DNA from: Chromera velia
Lineage: Eukaryota > Sar > Chromeraceae
DNA: 17,055 nucleotides
Direction of reading: 5' to 3'
Assembly: GCA_018398765.1 (NCBI GenBank)
Contig: JAHBMJ010002235.1
Span: 1-17,055 of the forward strand
Shown here: one piece after another, positions 7,768 to 17,045 of the stretch
Layout: the number at the start of each line of letters is the position of its first letter
Position numbering within the stretch: the stretch's first letter is position 1
Translations under genes and position numbers: made by a program
Notes under the pieces: model-generated
The model's input: the letters and a program-made list of their open reading frames with translations, nothing else
Databases searched by the model: none
Told to the model about the DNA's origin: nothing

Positions 7768-10700
7768 TCAGTCTTCATGTCTACACAAAATCCTTTCTTT
7801 ACTCCTTTCGAATTCATTCACCAACTCAGGCTCTCCCACTTCATCCTCTGGCAGCCACAAAAACAAACCATCATTGTAGACAACTCTGTAATGCGTCTTT
7901 CTATCCTTCTCTCTGCTCGGCTTCACCTCAACTGCCCTCACTCTCTTTCCTCTCTTCTCTTCCTGTATTGACTCGGGAAGCGCTTCCCCTCTCTTTGGTT
8001 TCTTGTCTCTCGGCCACTCTTCTCTAAGGCCAAGCTCGTCAATCACATCCGATACGGATTCTGACGCCGCTCTCTTGCTTTTCTCTCTCCCTTCCTCTAT
8101 TTCTCTCTCCTCTCTCCTTCTCCCCTTCATCTCCTCTCTCACTTCCTTTATCATCCTCCATAACTCCAATCTGTCTGTGGAGATCGTCATGTTCTTTCCT
8201 CCCCCCAACTGCCTGACAACGGCGTTGTGGGGCCGTCCATCCGGGAGGGAAACAACCAGATAAATCCCTTCCAACTTTTTTGCAAACTTTCCCCCATTCA
8301 CTCTGCCTGTGAGCAGATTGACAGGCTTTTACACCAATACCTGATCCCCCACTCTAAATTTGCTCTTCCAAGGGGGCAGGTTCTTCCACTCTCTCTCTTG
8401 CCTCGATTTTTCCATCCTGGCTCATGCCGTCTCAATCAACTCCAACCTGTTCTAACGGATCACGCTGTAGTAGTCGTTGTAAGCCACCGGAGGGGAACGG
8501 GTCTCTGACGAGACGGGCTCTACTCACAGCATATGGGTTAGCTCATACCCATGGGTCAACTGGAATGGGGTCAATCCAGTCTCGGAATGTAGAGTCATCC
8601 GGTATGAGAAATTGAAGGGCTACAAATACAGATCTCAATCAAGCTTGTTCTCTGCTCTCAACTGCTTTCCAACCCCTTGCTCCCACGTCTGATTGTATCT
8701 TTCTGTCAGTCCCGTGCACTGAAGGTGGTACCCTGCTGTTACCTTCCTCCTCACTCTCAAAATCTTCAACACCTCACTCACGATCTCTACCAAGAAATTT
8801 GTTCCCCTATCTGAGAGGAGAACCTCAAAGGGACCAGGCCTGCAGAAAATCTCATCGACCAAAATCTGTGCTACGATATGAGCGGGCAGCTCAGGGTGGG
8901 CAAACGTCTCCACATCCTTTCCAAAATGGTCTGTCACAACGAGCACAAATCTGTTCCCCCTCCTGCTCGTAGGAAAGGGCCCTGACACATCAATGCTGAG
9001 CGTATGCCAAGGACGGGGAGGCACGGGCACAGTCTGGGGTGCTTTCTTTGCTTTTGGCTTGAGCTTCTCCCTGCATTCTTGGCAGGAAGTGACCTACTCC
9101 CTCACGTCTGCTCTCAAACCTGGCCACCAGAAGTGCACGAGAGTCTTCTCTGTGAGCCGATTTGCCCCTGGGTGCCCCCCTAACTGGTAATTGTGATTCA
9201 TTACTAAAACCATTTTTCTGTATGCCTCAGGCACCATCAACTGTTCTTTCCTTTCTGTCTCCCTTCCTTTGTACCTGTACAACAAACCTCCTCTCTCTTC
9301 AAACGCACTTTCCTCCAACAGAATTTGCTTTGTCTTCTTTGCCTCCCGAGGCAATACCCCCTCTGCAAAGTATTTGAAATGATCCTTCAACAAGGGGTCT
9401 CTCGGCAACTCCTCTCTCACACAGTTCAGAAAGCCCCTCTCAACCTGCAAAGGGGACACACCTGCCTGCACACCTGCCAGGGCGGCAGCTATGCCAGATC
9501 GGATCTCCTTGCTACCGTCAGCAGGCTGATTGCAGTGATGGCACAAAGGGACCCCGCTGTCTACGGAGACGGGAAGAGACGGGGGAGGCTGTGGCTGTTG
9601 TGATACAGCATCTGCATCCACATGTTCCTTCCCCGCCTTGTGAACGAACGTTAACCCGTACTCTTGCAACTCCAACGCCCAGTTGTGTACCCTTTTGTTC
9701 GCTACTTTACGGTCGGACATCGCTAAATTCGGTTTGTGATCCGTGATCACATATGCTGCCCCCCCAAACAGGTAATGCCTCCACTGCTTGCAGCAGTAGA
9801 CAGCCCCCAAGGCCTCCCTCTCAGTGGGGCTATAATTTTTCTCTGCCGCACTCAACCCCCTACTGACGTACGCAATTACCACTTCTCTTCCTCTCTACAT
9901 CAGATTCTGCGTGAGCACGCCTCCCACAGACACTTCACATGCGTCCGGTTTCACCCTGAATGGCAGGCTCATATCTGGGAAGCCGAGAATTGGAGGGGTC
10001 GTCAGCCTCTCTTTCAACTCCCCAAAAATTTCCTCTTTTTCTCCATTTCAAACAAACGGAACCGGTCTGCCTTGTTCATCTGCAGAAAGCAACATCTGAA
10101 AGAGAGGGAAGGAGAGACGAGCAAAACCTGTAATAAAATGACGGTAGTAGGAGCACAGATACAGAAAAGAGCGGAGCTCCTTCCTGTCCTGCGGTGGCTC
10201 CCACTACAGAATCTTCCGGATGTTCTTTCTGCTCGGTCTTACTCCCTTCTCTGACACCGTATGTCCCAAATACTCCACCTTTGTCATGGCAATCTGTGCC
10301 TTCTCGAGTTTGAGCTTCAAATTTGCTTTCCTCATCAAATTCAAAACCTCCCTCAAGTCCTGGATATGCTTGTCATGAGATCGGCTGAAGACGATGATGT
10401 CGTCGACATAAACGAGAGCGAGGTCTCTGGACAGACCTGCAAGAACCAAATTCATGGCTCTCTGAAAAACAGAAGGGGCATTCACTAACCCAAAGGGCAT
10501 CTTGGTGAATTCGTAAAGTCCGAACGGAGTGACGAAGGCAGTTTTCTCTGCGTGGTTGGGGTGCATGCGGAGTTGCTGGAAGCCGGAGGTATAATCAAGT
10601 GCTGAGAACACCTTGGCTCCTGCAAGGCGGTCGAGTGTCTCTTGAATTCGGGAGAGGGGAAAAAGATCTCTCTTGGTGGCTTGATTCAGTTTGCGGAAAT

Positions 10701-11832
10701 CTAGATAGAAACGGGTCGTCCCATCTGATTTCTTGATTAGAACGACTGGGGCGGCCCATGGGGAAGTGGAGGGACGAATCACTCCCCCTTCTTCCATCTC
10801 TTCCAACTCCTTCTTCACATGCTCTCTCTGGTACTACGGGATTCTGTCTTGGTTCCAGCGAATGGGAGGGGAATCTCCAGTAGGAATGGTCACCTCGAAA
10901 GGCTTTCTATCCACTCTCAGCTCTCCAAATTGAATGTCGAAACGAGAGCAAGACCAGAGATTGGAATATTCTTGAAAGACCTCCTCGTATCTCTTCCTCA
11001 ACTCACATGACAGGTGAGAGAGATTCACGGGCGGAAGCTTCTGCGAGGGAGGGGGAGGGACAGGTGAGTCTTCTTTCTTAGGAATCGGTGGTTGCTGTAT
11101 GTAGGCAGAGGCGGGAGCGTTGGCCGCGGTGACTGCTGTGACGGACGACACACGAGAGAACGGCTCTGCAAAAGTTAGGAGTGAATTCGGTCCTAGGTAG
11201 ATGAGGTTGATGGCGATGTTCATGACTTCTACTGTGGCGACTCCAGCTCTGACGTCTACTACTTGGTCCGGGATGGCAAGTCCCGGAAACCCCCTCGGGT
11301 AATTCCTTCTCAAAATGACCGTCTCCTCCCCTTCCGTCCCCTCAACCTGCACACGCACAAGAGCCCTCGCTCTTTTGGGGACTTTCATGCACGTGAAGGC
11401 GGAGACACGTATCGGTTTCCTCCCATCCTCGTACTAGACTTCAAAAGAGGGGAGGTCCGCAACGTCCAGACGGTCTTCACGGTAGTGGTACTGTACTACT
11501 GGGTCCAACAGCTTCAAAAAGTCTTGCCCCAAGACTGCTTTGTACCCCGAATCTTCTGTGACAGTCAGGCAGTGTGGGAATACTTTTTTGGGTAGGGAAG
11601 GGTGAGAAAACTTGGCTGTAATCTCCCCCACCACCAACACGCCCGTCTGTCCCACTGCGGACAGACCCACCATGGGCTTGTCGATACCTGCATCAGCATG
11701 CAAGGTCATATTCACATCAATAAACGAAGTTTCCGCTCCTGTGTCAATAAGAACAGACACAGGCTTACCAAACAGCAACATTGTCACAAAAGGCCTGGGA
11801 CCAACCTTTACTGCTGCCATCTCTGCCTCCAT
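7768..11832 (-). pseudogene. pol: Retrotransposon pol (PR-RT-RH-IN-chromodomain-like), interrupted by stops
   Basis: One reading frame runs from 11832 to the stop at 7768 with no net indel but with stops at 11434, 10834, 10204, 10048, 9895, 9094, 8635, 8620, 8524, 8452, 8422 and 8329 (lowest coordinate of each). Domains in order: aspartic protease with DTGA at 11745-11734; RT with [16 protein letters not shown] and the catalytic YVDD at 10410-10399; RNase H with TDHK and DADAVS; integrase zinc finger with HNYQLGGH and CQEC; integrase core with Asp (8991), Asp (8811) and Glu (8703) in the classic D-D-35-E spacing; and a GPY/F-like segment (KLEGIYLVV) near 8280. A chromodomain-like end (about 7944-7798) has HYRVVYNDG, WLPEDEV and LVNEFE. 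The catalytic residues are intact, so only the stops disable it. Gag lies in a different frame, so expression probably used a frameshift near the gag zinc knuckle. Confidence 0.95.
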
Positions 11833-12050
11833 TTTCTCTGAATTCGCTTGTTAAAAGTTGGTCTGTCTGTCTGCATGCTCTGCCGGAGAAGGGAAGGACA
11901 CAGGCGACTGAGAAACCTGCGACTTTGGGACTCTTCCTTTCTCATTGTCGTCCTCTTACTCACAGTCTACATGTTTCTTTTCTACATGCACACACGGGGG
12001 AATCGGGAGAGGATGAGGCTTCGCAAACTGCTGGATGGACTGGGGAATCT

Positions 12051-13154
12051 CTACGCCAATCTACCTGGGTCGTTTCCCTGCCCAGGATAATTGGAGGCCT
12101 TGTGGCTAGGCTGATTGCAAGTATAGCAATGGGGAGGACCATTGTTGAAACCGTTGTTGCCTCTATACTGTTGGTAGTAGCTTCCCCTTCCTCTCATGCC
12201 TCCATGCCCCCCTCTGAAGTGGCCATTGAAGCCACCTCGACCGTATGTGCCGAATGCATGGCCTCCGTGCATGGGAGACGGGTAGACGGGGTAATAGCCG
12301 AAGCCACCCCTACCGCGACCGCGCCCCCGGTCGGTGAATCCCCCACGGCCATGGCCGCGATCTCTCAGAGCCGTGATCTGAGCAGCTTGCTGATCGAGCC
12401 GTTTCTGCAACTCGGCTAGTTCATTTCTCTCGTCTCTCTGTTACACCCCCACAATTCAAGCCCTTGCTTTCTTCTGTTGCTTGGCATGGAGGTACCCGAC
12501 TCTCCTCTTCAATTGGTCCCAATCGGTGTAGATCTGTTCTATCTCCAGCTCTTCTCTAAGCTCGGGATAAAGCGCGTTGATAAAGGAACTGATTCTGTCG
12601 TTCCTTCTTCTGTTTGGATTTACCTGGATGTAGACGTCGACGAAGCGTTCAACGAATGCGTCATAGTCATCTCTAAGGTTCAGCCGCATATCAGCCATGC
12701 CGTAGACGGCGTGCGCCTGTGTTACACCGGTGCTGCCATGCGCTTCCAGGAACAAGGTGTCAACCTCATCTGAAGTCGTGGCGGAAGCGGAGTTTTCATT
12801 CCACTACAAGATAAGGTCAGGATCTTCAAAGTGACCTACCAGCAACAGTTTCTTCTCGTTGACATTTAGGTTTCTAGCATCTGCCTTTGCCTTAAAGGTG
12901 GCATACCAGACCTGTCCATTTGTTTTTCCTGGGATAAAGACCGTAGTCACTCCCTTGACCTTCCCAATCTGTTCGAGCTTGTCAAATCTGACTGCATCCC
13001 CCATGTCTGCTTGCTGCTGTTGTGGCTCAGAATCTGGATCGGATAGGACTGAGTCTGATTCACTGGAGGAATCTCGGATACTGTGGGTGGGCAAGAATAG
13101 AGAGCCGACAGACGGAACAGAACTGAAGTCGAGAGATTCTGCCCAAGGATGCAC
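12051..13154 (-). pseudogene. gag: Retrotransposon gag, interrupted by stops
   Basis: One frame carries three open pieces separated by stops at 12804 (TAG), 12456 (TGA) and a nearby TAA about 12 nt further on. The first in-frame ATG is at 13004, but the frame is open further upstream towards the LTR, so the original start is uncertain. The middle piece has capsid-like features (DYDAFVERF, then SSFINALYPELREELE), as in retrotransposon Gag families. The last piece is rich in Arg-Gly and Tyr, then has a zinc-knuckle-like CYTCNQPSHKASNY in which the fourth ligand is Tyr, not Cys (TAT where TGT or TGC is expected). Gag would package element RNA in virus-like particles; this copy cannot. Confidence 0.88.
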
Positions 13155-13247
13155 AGAGGGGATCGATGGTGGAGAACTCTCCCCTGCCTCTGACAGCCTG
13201 TACCCCGACCCGCTCCTTGTAGGAATTTTATATTCCCCGGTCGCAAG

Positions 13248-13265
13248 CAGAAGCTCTGCTGACCA
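13248..13265 (-). promoter_or_regulatory. Retrotransposon primer-binding site
   Basis: One base inside the 5' LTR the element-sense strand reads TGGTCAGCAGAGCTTC. TGG matches the CCA end of a tRNA, and AGCAGAG resembles the acceptor stem of eukaryotic initiator tRNA-Met, with one extra base. AGCAGA-GCT-TCTGCT is also a self-complementary hairpin. Position and TGG start are seen; the tRNA identity is inference. Confidence 0.6.
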
Positions 13266-13266
13266 A

Positions 13267-13524
13267 TGTTCTAGTTTAAGCTCTCTAGAACTTAGGAATC
13301 AACTCACACACATAAGTTCTACATACAGAAAATCTGTCAGACACACAAGGGCCTTCTCTATCGATCAGGAAAGACTTGGTCCTTCTAACAGGCTTAATCA
13401 ATCTGTATTGCAAAGGTTGAGATACAGACGTGCATGCCTTTGTATTACAGTGTGTATTTAATGCTATTAATTCTCTGTATTACTCCAAGGACCAAATCGA
13501 GCCTAGGTCCAAAGGTCCATAACA
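13267..13524 (-). repeat. 5' LTR (258 bp)
   Basis: Partner of 7304-7561. On the plus strand it begins TGTTCTAG and ends TAACA, so it keeps the canonical TG...CA ends on both strands. It would hold the element promoter and polyadenylation signals. The differences from the other LTR are nearly all transitions. Confidence 0.95.
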
Positions 13525-13529
13525 CAGTG
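13525..13529. repeat. Target-site duplication CAGTG (right)
   Basis: Identical to 7299-7303 and directly abuts the right LTR. Confidence 0.9.
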
Positions 13530-14150
13530 GTTCCGCATTCATCTATGCATGGAGCCGGTTGGGGACGGTATACGTGTTACTGGGCCTGGCCACGCCCGCG
13601 CGGTCTTCAAGCACCGAGGCCCGGCCCGGCGGCGGCGCGCCTTGCCACATAGTAGCCCAGCTAGTCCTTCACGCACAAGCTCTAAGCAGGCCGATACTTA
13701 GTAACCGATACTCGGCCGCTCGAGAAAGAACCGATAGTCGATACTTCGATACCGATACCGATATGATATCGATACGATAGCTATCCCTAGCCTGACATTG
13801 ACTTACATTTAAAATATTTCCTTAGGCTAGTCCTTAGGATGATCGATAAATTCGATACATTTATTACCAAGTATATTAATAAAAAGTCAAGCTTAAAATC
13901 AGGTTGGCAGGAATTATTCAAGCGGGAAGGCCTAACGCAGAACCAATCAATCAATCAAACATCGCAAGTTGGTAATTTTTAAAAATTATGGCAACTTTAA
14001 CATGCATGCAGAGTTGCGTACCCTAGTGTGTACGGCTGCATCACAGCCGAAGACACAAATTTTAAAAACGTCAGAATGCTGCAAGGTCAGACGAGTCTGA
14101 GACGACTACAAAAAGATGTGTGGGTGAAACTATAGCCTGAGGGGTGAAAA
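13530..14150. other. Right half of the AT-rich region, no gene recognised
   Basis: A GC-rich patch (about 13550-13640) contains CCACGCCCGCGCGG and GCGGCGGCGCGCC. It is followed by TATCG-rich DNA and then AT-rich DNA. A small hairpin, CGGCTG-CATCA-CAGCCG, lies near 14033-14049. No coding signal was seen. Confidence 0.5.
13695..13789 (-). repeat. TATCG-rich tract, right copy of an inverted pair
   Basis: Degenerate CGATAC units end in GATACGATAGCTATCCCTA (13771-13789), the exact reverse complement of 5123-5141. In the pre-insertion locus these two tracts would have been about 2.4 kb apart. Confidence 0.7.
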
Positions 14151-14302
14151 AAATACATGTGTATATGCATGCATGTGGATCCGGGATCGAATCCGAACGA
14201 TCGAATCAAGAAAGCGAGAACGGCCCAAGGGAGCGAGAACGCACCAAATGGGGGACTTTCTTTCTTGTTTTCTAACTTCTTTTCGTTCTATCTTTCTCTC
14301 GA

Positions 14303-14331
14303 TCTTTCTTTCTTTCTTTCTTTCTTTCTTT
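14303..14331. repeat. CTTT microsatellite
   Basis: Tandem CTTT units within a longer pyrimidine-rich stretch (about 14260-14350), in the region downstream of the ankyrin gene. Confidence 0.85.
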
Positions 14332-14403
14332 TTTCCTTCTTGCTTCCTCCAACTGCTTTCCTGCCCCTGGCAGGAACGACAAGATGGAAATTAAGAACAC
14401 GTC

Positions 14404-14565
14404 ATGCATCATTCCGATCGGCGCTTTCTGCCCGTCCTCGATCCTTTCAAGAAGACAGACGGACGCCGGGCACCCAAGAAGGACGCAGTCAGACGACGGG
14501 CCATGCAGCTAGCGAACGGAAAAACGAAAAAGGAAAAGAAAAAAAGAAACAAAGAACCAAAATGA
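14404..14565 (+). CDS. Possible small basic ORF (53 codons)
   Basis: ATG at 14404 to TGA at 14563-14565. The product has FLPVLDPFKKTDGRRAPKK followed by a lysine/arginine-rich tail, a composition like nuclear or nucleolar C-termini. A strong pyrimidine-AG acceptor-like site at about 14372 lies upstream, but the frame directly after it hits TAA before this ATG. It is antisense to and downstream of the ankyrin gene. No family recognised; it may be chance. Confidence 0.2.
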   Translation: MHHSDRRFLPVLDPFKKTDGRRAPKKDAVRRRAMQLANGKTKKEKKKRNKEPK

Positions 14566-14711
14566 GACCCCATGGTACGCATGCGGATCCCCCTCCTTCC
14601 CATGAGTGGAAACATTGTTTCAATCTCTCAGCGAGGGAGACGCGAATGTATACATACAGGAAGCTGCTCCGTACCCATCCATGCACCCGTTCAGTTCCCT
14701 TCTCTTTCCGT

Positions 14712-16396
14712 TCAGCACCTGCTGTTGCGGCTTCCTCTGGGTGACTGCCGCACCTTCACATACCTCACATAGCCCTCCTTCTCGTCCGTCACTGTCAGCT
14801 CCTGGGGGTGTGGAGCGGCCGGTGAGGCCGAAGAGGAAGAGGAAGAGGAGGAGGCAGAAGCAGAAGCGGAAGAATCAGAAGAGGAAGAAGCAGAAGCAGA
14901 GGAGGACGAAGAGGAAGAAGAGGAAGCAGAAGAGGAGGCCCCTTCAAGATCGCCTTCTTCCTCCTCCTCATACGCATCCTCTCCTCCTCCTCCAAATCCC
15001 AAATCAAAATCCTCCTCCTCCTCCTCCTCATCCGGAAAGAAAAATTCTCCCTCTGCATCGTCCTCGAAGTCATACAGACCTTTGCGAACATCAGAAAGCT
15101 GCCCCTTTCGACTCACACGGTCCCCTCCCCTCTTGCCAGGGCACCCCCAACCCCAGCGAGAAGAGGAAACTGGCTTGGGCTGTCCTTCTTTTTCATTCTC
15201 CCTTTCCCTAGCTCTCTCCTCTGCAACCTTCCTCAGACGTTTTTCCTTTTCGGCAGCCTGTCGGGCTTTCTTCTTCTTTACGTCCTCTGCCCTCAGCCAT
15301 GCAGCCTCGGCCCCGATGAGGAAACTGACCACATCTTTGTGGTTGTACTGAGTCGCCAAGAACAGCGCAGTCTGACCGTAGCTGTTCTTTTCACCCACAC
15401 GCGTGCGCTTGTCCTTGCACAGGACGCGTACGACATCGTAGTGCCCAGCTTCTGCAAACAGAATCCCAAATTCATCTTTTTGAACACCACACCAATTCAC
15501 AAAATGCACAAGTGAAGAGGGGAATGTAAAAAGCTTCAAGAGACATACACAGCGCCTTTTTTTCAAAATAGCTTTAAGGGAAACTGTACACACAATGCCT
15601 TCTTCACAACCAGCTCACAATGACTTTTTGCCGACGGACCTGCTGCTGTCATGAGGGGAGTGAATCCATCCTCTCCTCCCTTGTTCGGATCCACTCCTTC
15701 CTTCAGAAGCTCCACCACCCTCTTGTGGTCCCCCCCCTTCGCACACCCATACAGGTTAGAGCAATTTCTCCTCTCCATCAGGTCCAGTTCCCTCTTCTGG
15801 GTGGGGTTGATGCCCTGGGCTTTTTGGTGCTCCACCACGGTGCTGAGAACACCCACACGGTTGACGAACAGACCCTGGTCTCTCTTGAGAGTATCCCAGA
15901 GAGGAAGCCAGCTGAAGACACGCTCGAGAAGCTGGGGGGGAAGACGAAGAAGCAGTGACGTTTGGATGGTTGTCGTCTTCTTCTGTCGAACTCGAATGGA
16001 CGTGAATGAAATCACGTTCACGATCTCGCGTGTCACGATGCTCGAGTCCTTGTGAGAATCCCTTGACCACGGCACGCAGCAGAACATTTCCGTCAAATGC
16101 CAGGGACACGTCTGGGCTTTGAAGAGGTGAACGAAAGACGGGTCCGTGCGAGCACGGGTCGGGCAAGGAAAGGTGGCGTTGCATGCCCAACAGGAAGGGT
16201 TCGGACCGAGACCAAACCTCATTTCGGGGGTCACTTGAGTGCAGAAAGCCATGTGATTCCTCACACACTTCCAGTGGCTTCTTCCTATCGGTTTGCCGGG
16301 TCGGAAGAACCGTTTGCACCCCGGACAATTAACGAACTCGGGTTCCGGTTTCCCATCAGTACTGATCGATGTAGACGGGATCTGATTAAGTGACAT
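14712..16396 (-). CDS. Zinc-finger-like, F-box-like, ankyrin-repeat protein (two exons)
   Basis: Exons 16396-15640 and 15451-14712, joined across a 188-nt intron (donor GTCCGT, acceptor TTTGCAG, phase 1), give 498 codons plus stop. The join restores a continuous ankyrin repeat. ATG 16396 is the first in-frame ATG, although the frame is open upstream. Domains: Cys/His clusters at residues 24-52 (C24, C27, H41, C44, H48, C52) and 69-100 (C69, C72, C78, H90, C97, H100) that look zinc-binding; an F-box-like motif from about 151 (RLPPQLLERVFSWLP); about three ankyrin repeats from about 212 to 310; a Lys/Arg/Glu-rich, probably helical segment; then a poly-Glu stretch, a Gly run and a long Ser/Ala tract before DEKEGYVRYVKV near the end. 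F-box proteins usually bring targets to SCF ubiquitin ligases and ankyrin repeats bind proteins, so an adaptor role is plausible but inferred. Domain calls are by eye. Confidence 0.82.
14824..15040 (-). repeat. Trinucleotide low-complexity coding tract
   Basis: Purine-rich triplets on the plus strand (14824-14940) encode Ser/Ala on the minus strand. CCT units near 14960-15030 encode Glu and Gly runs. Triplet slippage here would change tail length without breaking frame. Confidence 0.8.
15452..15639 (-). other. Intron of the ankyrin-repeat gene
   Basis: 188 nt, GTCCGT to TTTGCAG, phase 1. Without splicing the first exon would read through into a stop near 15563, losing the second and third ankyrin repeats. 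Splicing yields GFTPLMTAAEAGHYDVV, a normal repeat junction. Confidence 0.88.
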
Positions 16397-16734
16397 CTTC
16401 AAAATTTCTCGACAGAGAAAACGATATAGATGCACCTGGGTAAGACGGAGGGGGAAAAAGGCTTTATCCACGATCACACGCCGATCAGTCGATCGGAAAA
16501 AGAACAACACACGCTCAAATGTCAGAAGCAACCAGAGCCCAAGTCTGATCGGAAAGATCGAGAAAAGCTCCGGTCGATTGAATGCAACTGAAGATGGTTT
16601 TCCACTTTCTGCTTGCACTCTCAAATGAGGAAGAGTGTCTGTGGAAAGGCGTTACAGAGTCCGTCTATACGCTGTTAGAGCGGATTAATTCTGTCTCAAT
16701 CCGAATCTTCTTAATTGAAGAAGCCGAATTTGGT

Positions 16735-17045
16735 TGGCCGCGCGGTCGCAAAATGGCCCCGGAAAGCGAAGCGGGGCCCTGCGGGGGGGGCACTTACAAA
16801 ACAGAAATGGCCCCGGAAAGCGAAGCGGGGGGCACTTACAAAACAAAAAAGCAGGGTCTTTCCCAAAAAAAAGGCCCCGGAAAGATCCCCCCCAAATGGT
16901 CCAGAAAAGCGTGAACCCGTCGCCATGAATGCATGCACGCGTCAGATGCATCTGACGCAAGCAAGCTTGCGAACGGCCCCGGAAAGCAAGAAAAATGAGA
17001 ACTTCACGATTGACGCACGCCGGCCAGCCGACCGCGCGGTCGCGC
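16735..17045. repeat. GC-rich repeat block upstream of the ankyrin gene
   Basis: CCGCGCGGTCGC occurs at both edges (16738-16749 and 17032-17043). Between them GGCCCCGGAAAG recurs four times (16755, 16809, 16873, 16975). The first two lie in a longer tandem unit that includes AAATGGCCCCGGAAAGCGAA and a following GGCACTTACAAAACA. A perfect 20-bp palindrome lies at 16939-16958. No gene was seen in it. Confidence 0.75.
16939..16958. repeat. Perfect 20-bp palindrome GCGTCAGATGCATCTGACGC
   Basis: Exact inverted repeat without spacer, followed by a second 10-bp palindrome GCAAGCTTGC (16961-16970) and preceded by a TGCATGCA octamer (16930-16937). Confidence 0.85.

Larger units (their letters stand above)
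7304..13524 (-). mobile_element. Ty3/gypsy (chromovirus-type) LTR retrotransposon, degenerate full-length copy
   Basis: A 6221-bp element read on the minus strand: 5' LTR (13524 to 13267), primer-binding site, gag, protease, reverse transcriptase, RNase H, integrase, a chromodomain-like C-terminus, 3' LTR (7561 to 7304). The PR-RT-RH-IN order is diagnostic of the Ty3/gypsy (Metaviridae) group. A C-terminal chromodomain, if correct, places it with chromoviruses, whose integrases can be steered to particular chromatin marks. Both LTRs are 258 bp and differ at 13 positions by my hand alignment (about 5%), 12 of them transitions. Gag and pol carry many in-frame stops, so the copy cannot make its own proteins. 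The 5-bp CAGTG duplication shows a simple insertion into pre-existing AT-rich DNA. Confidence 0.97.

Noticed and set aside
8003-8263. Plus-strand ORFs within the retroelement
   Set aside because: They are complementary to pol, Ser/Leu-rich, and show no domain; the minus strand carries clear family motifs.
7768-11832. Reassigned nuclear stop codons (TAG as Gln, TGA as Trp)
   Set aside because: Confident host exons contain no in-frame TAG or TGA and end in normal stops, and the LTR divergence already shows transition-biased decay. Kept only as an alternative in the findings.
14606-15211. Long plus-strand ORF rich in Lys/Arg/Gln
   Set aside because: It is the antisense shadow of the Ser/Ala/Glu triplet tract of the ankyrin gene; its composition follows entirely from that repeat.
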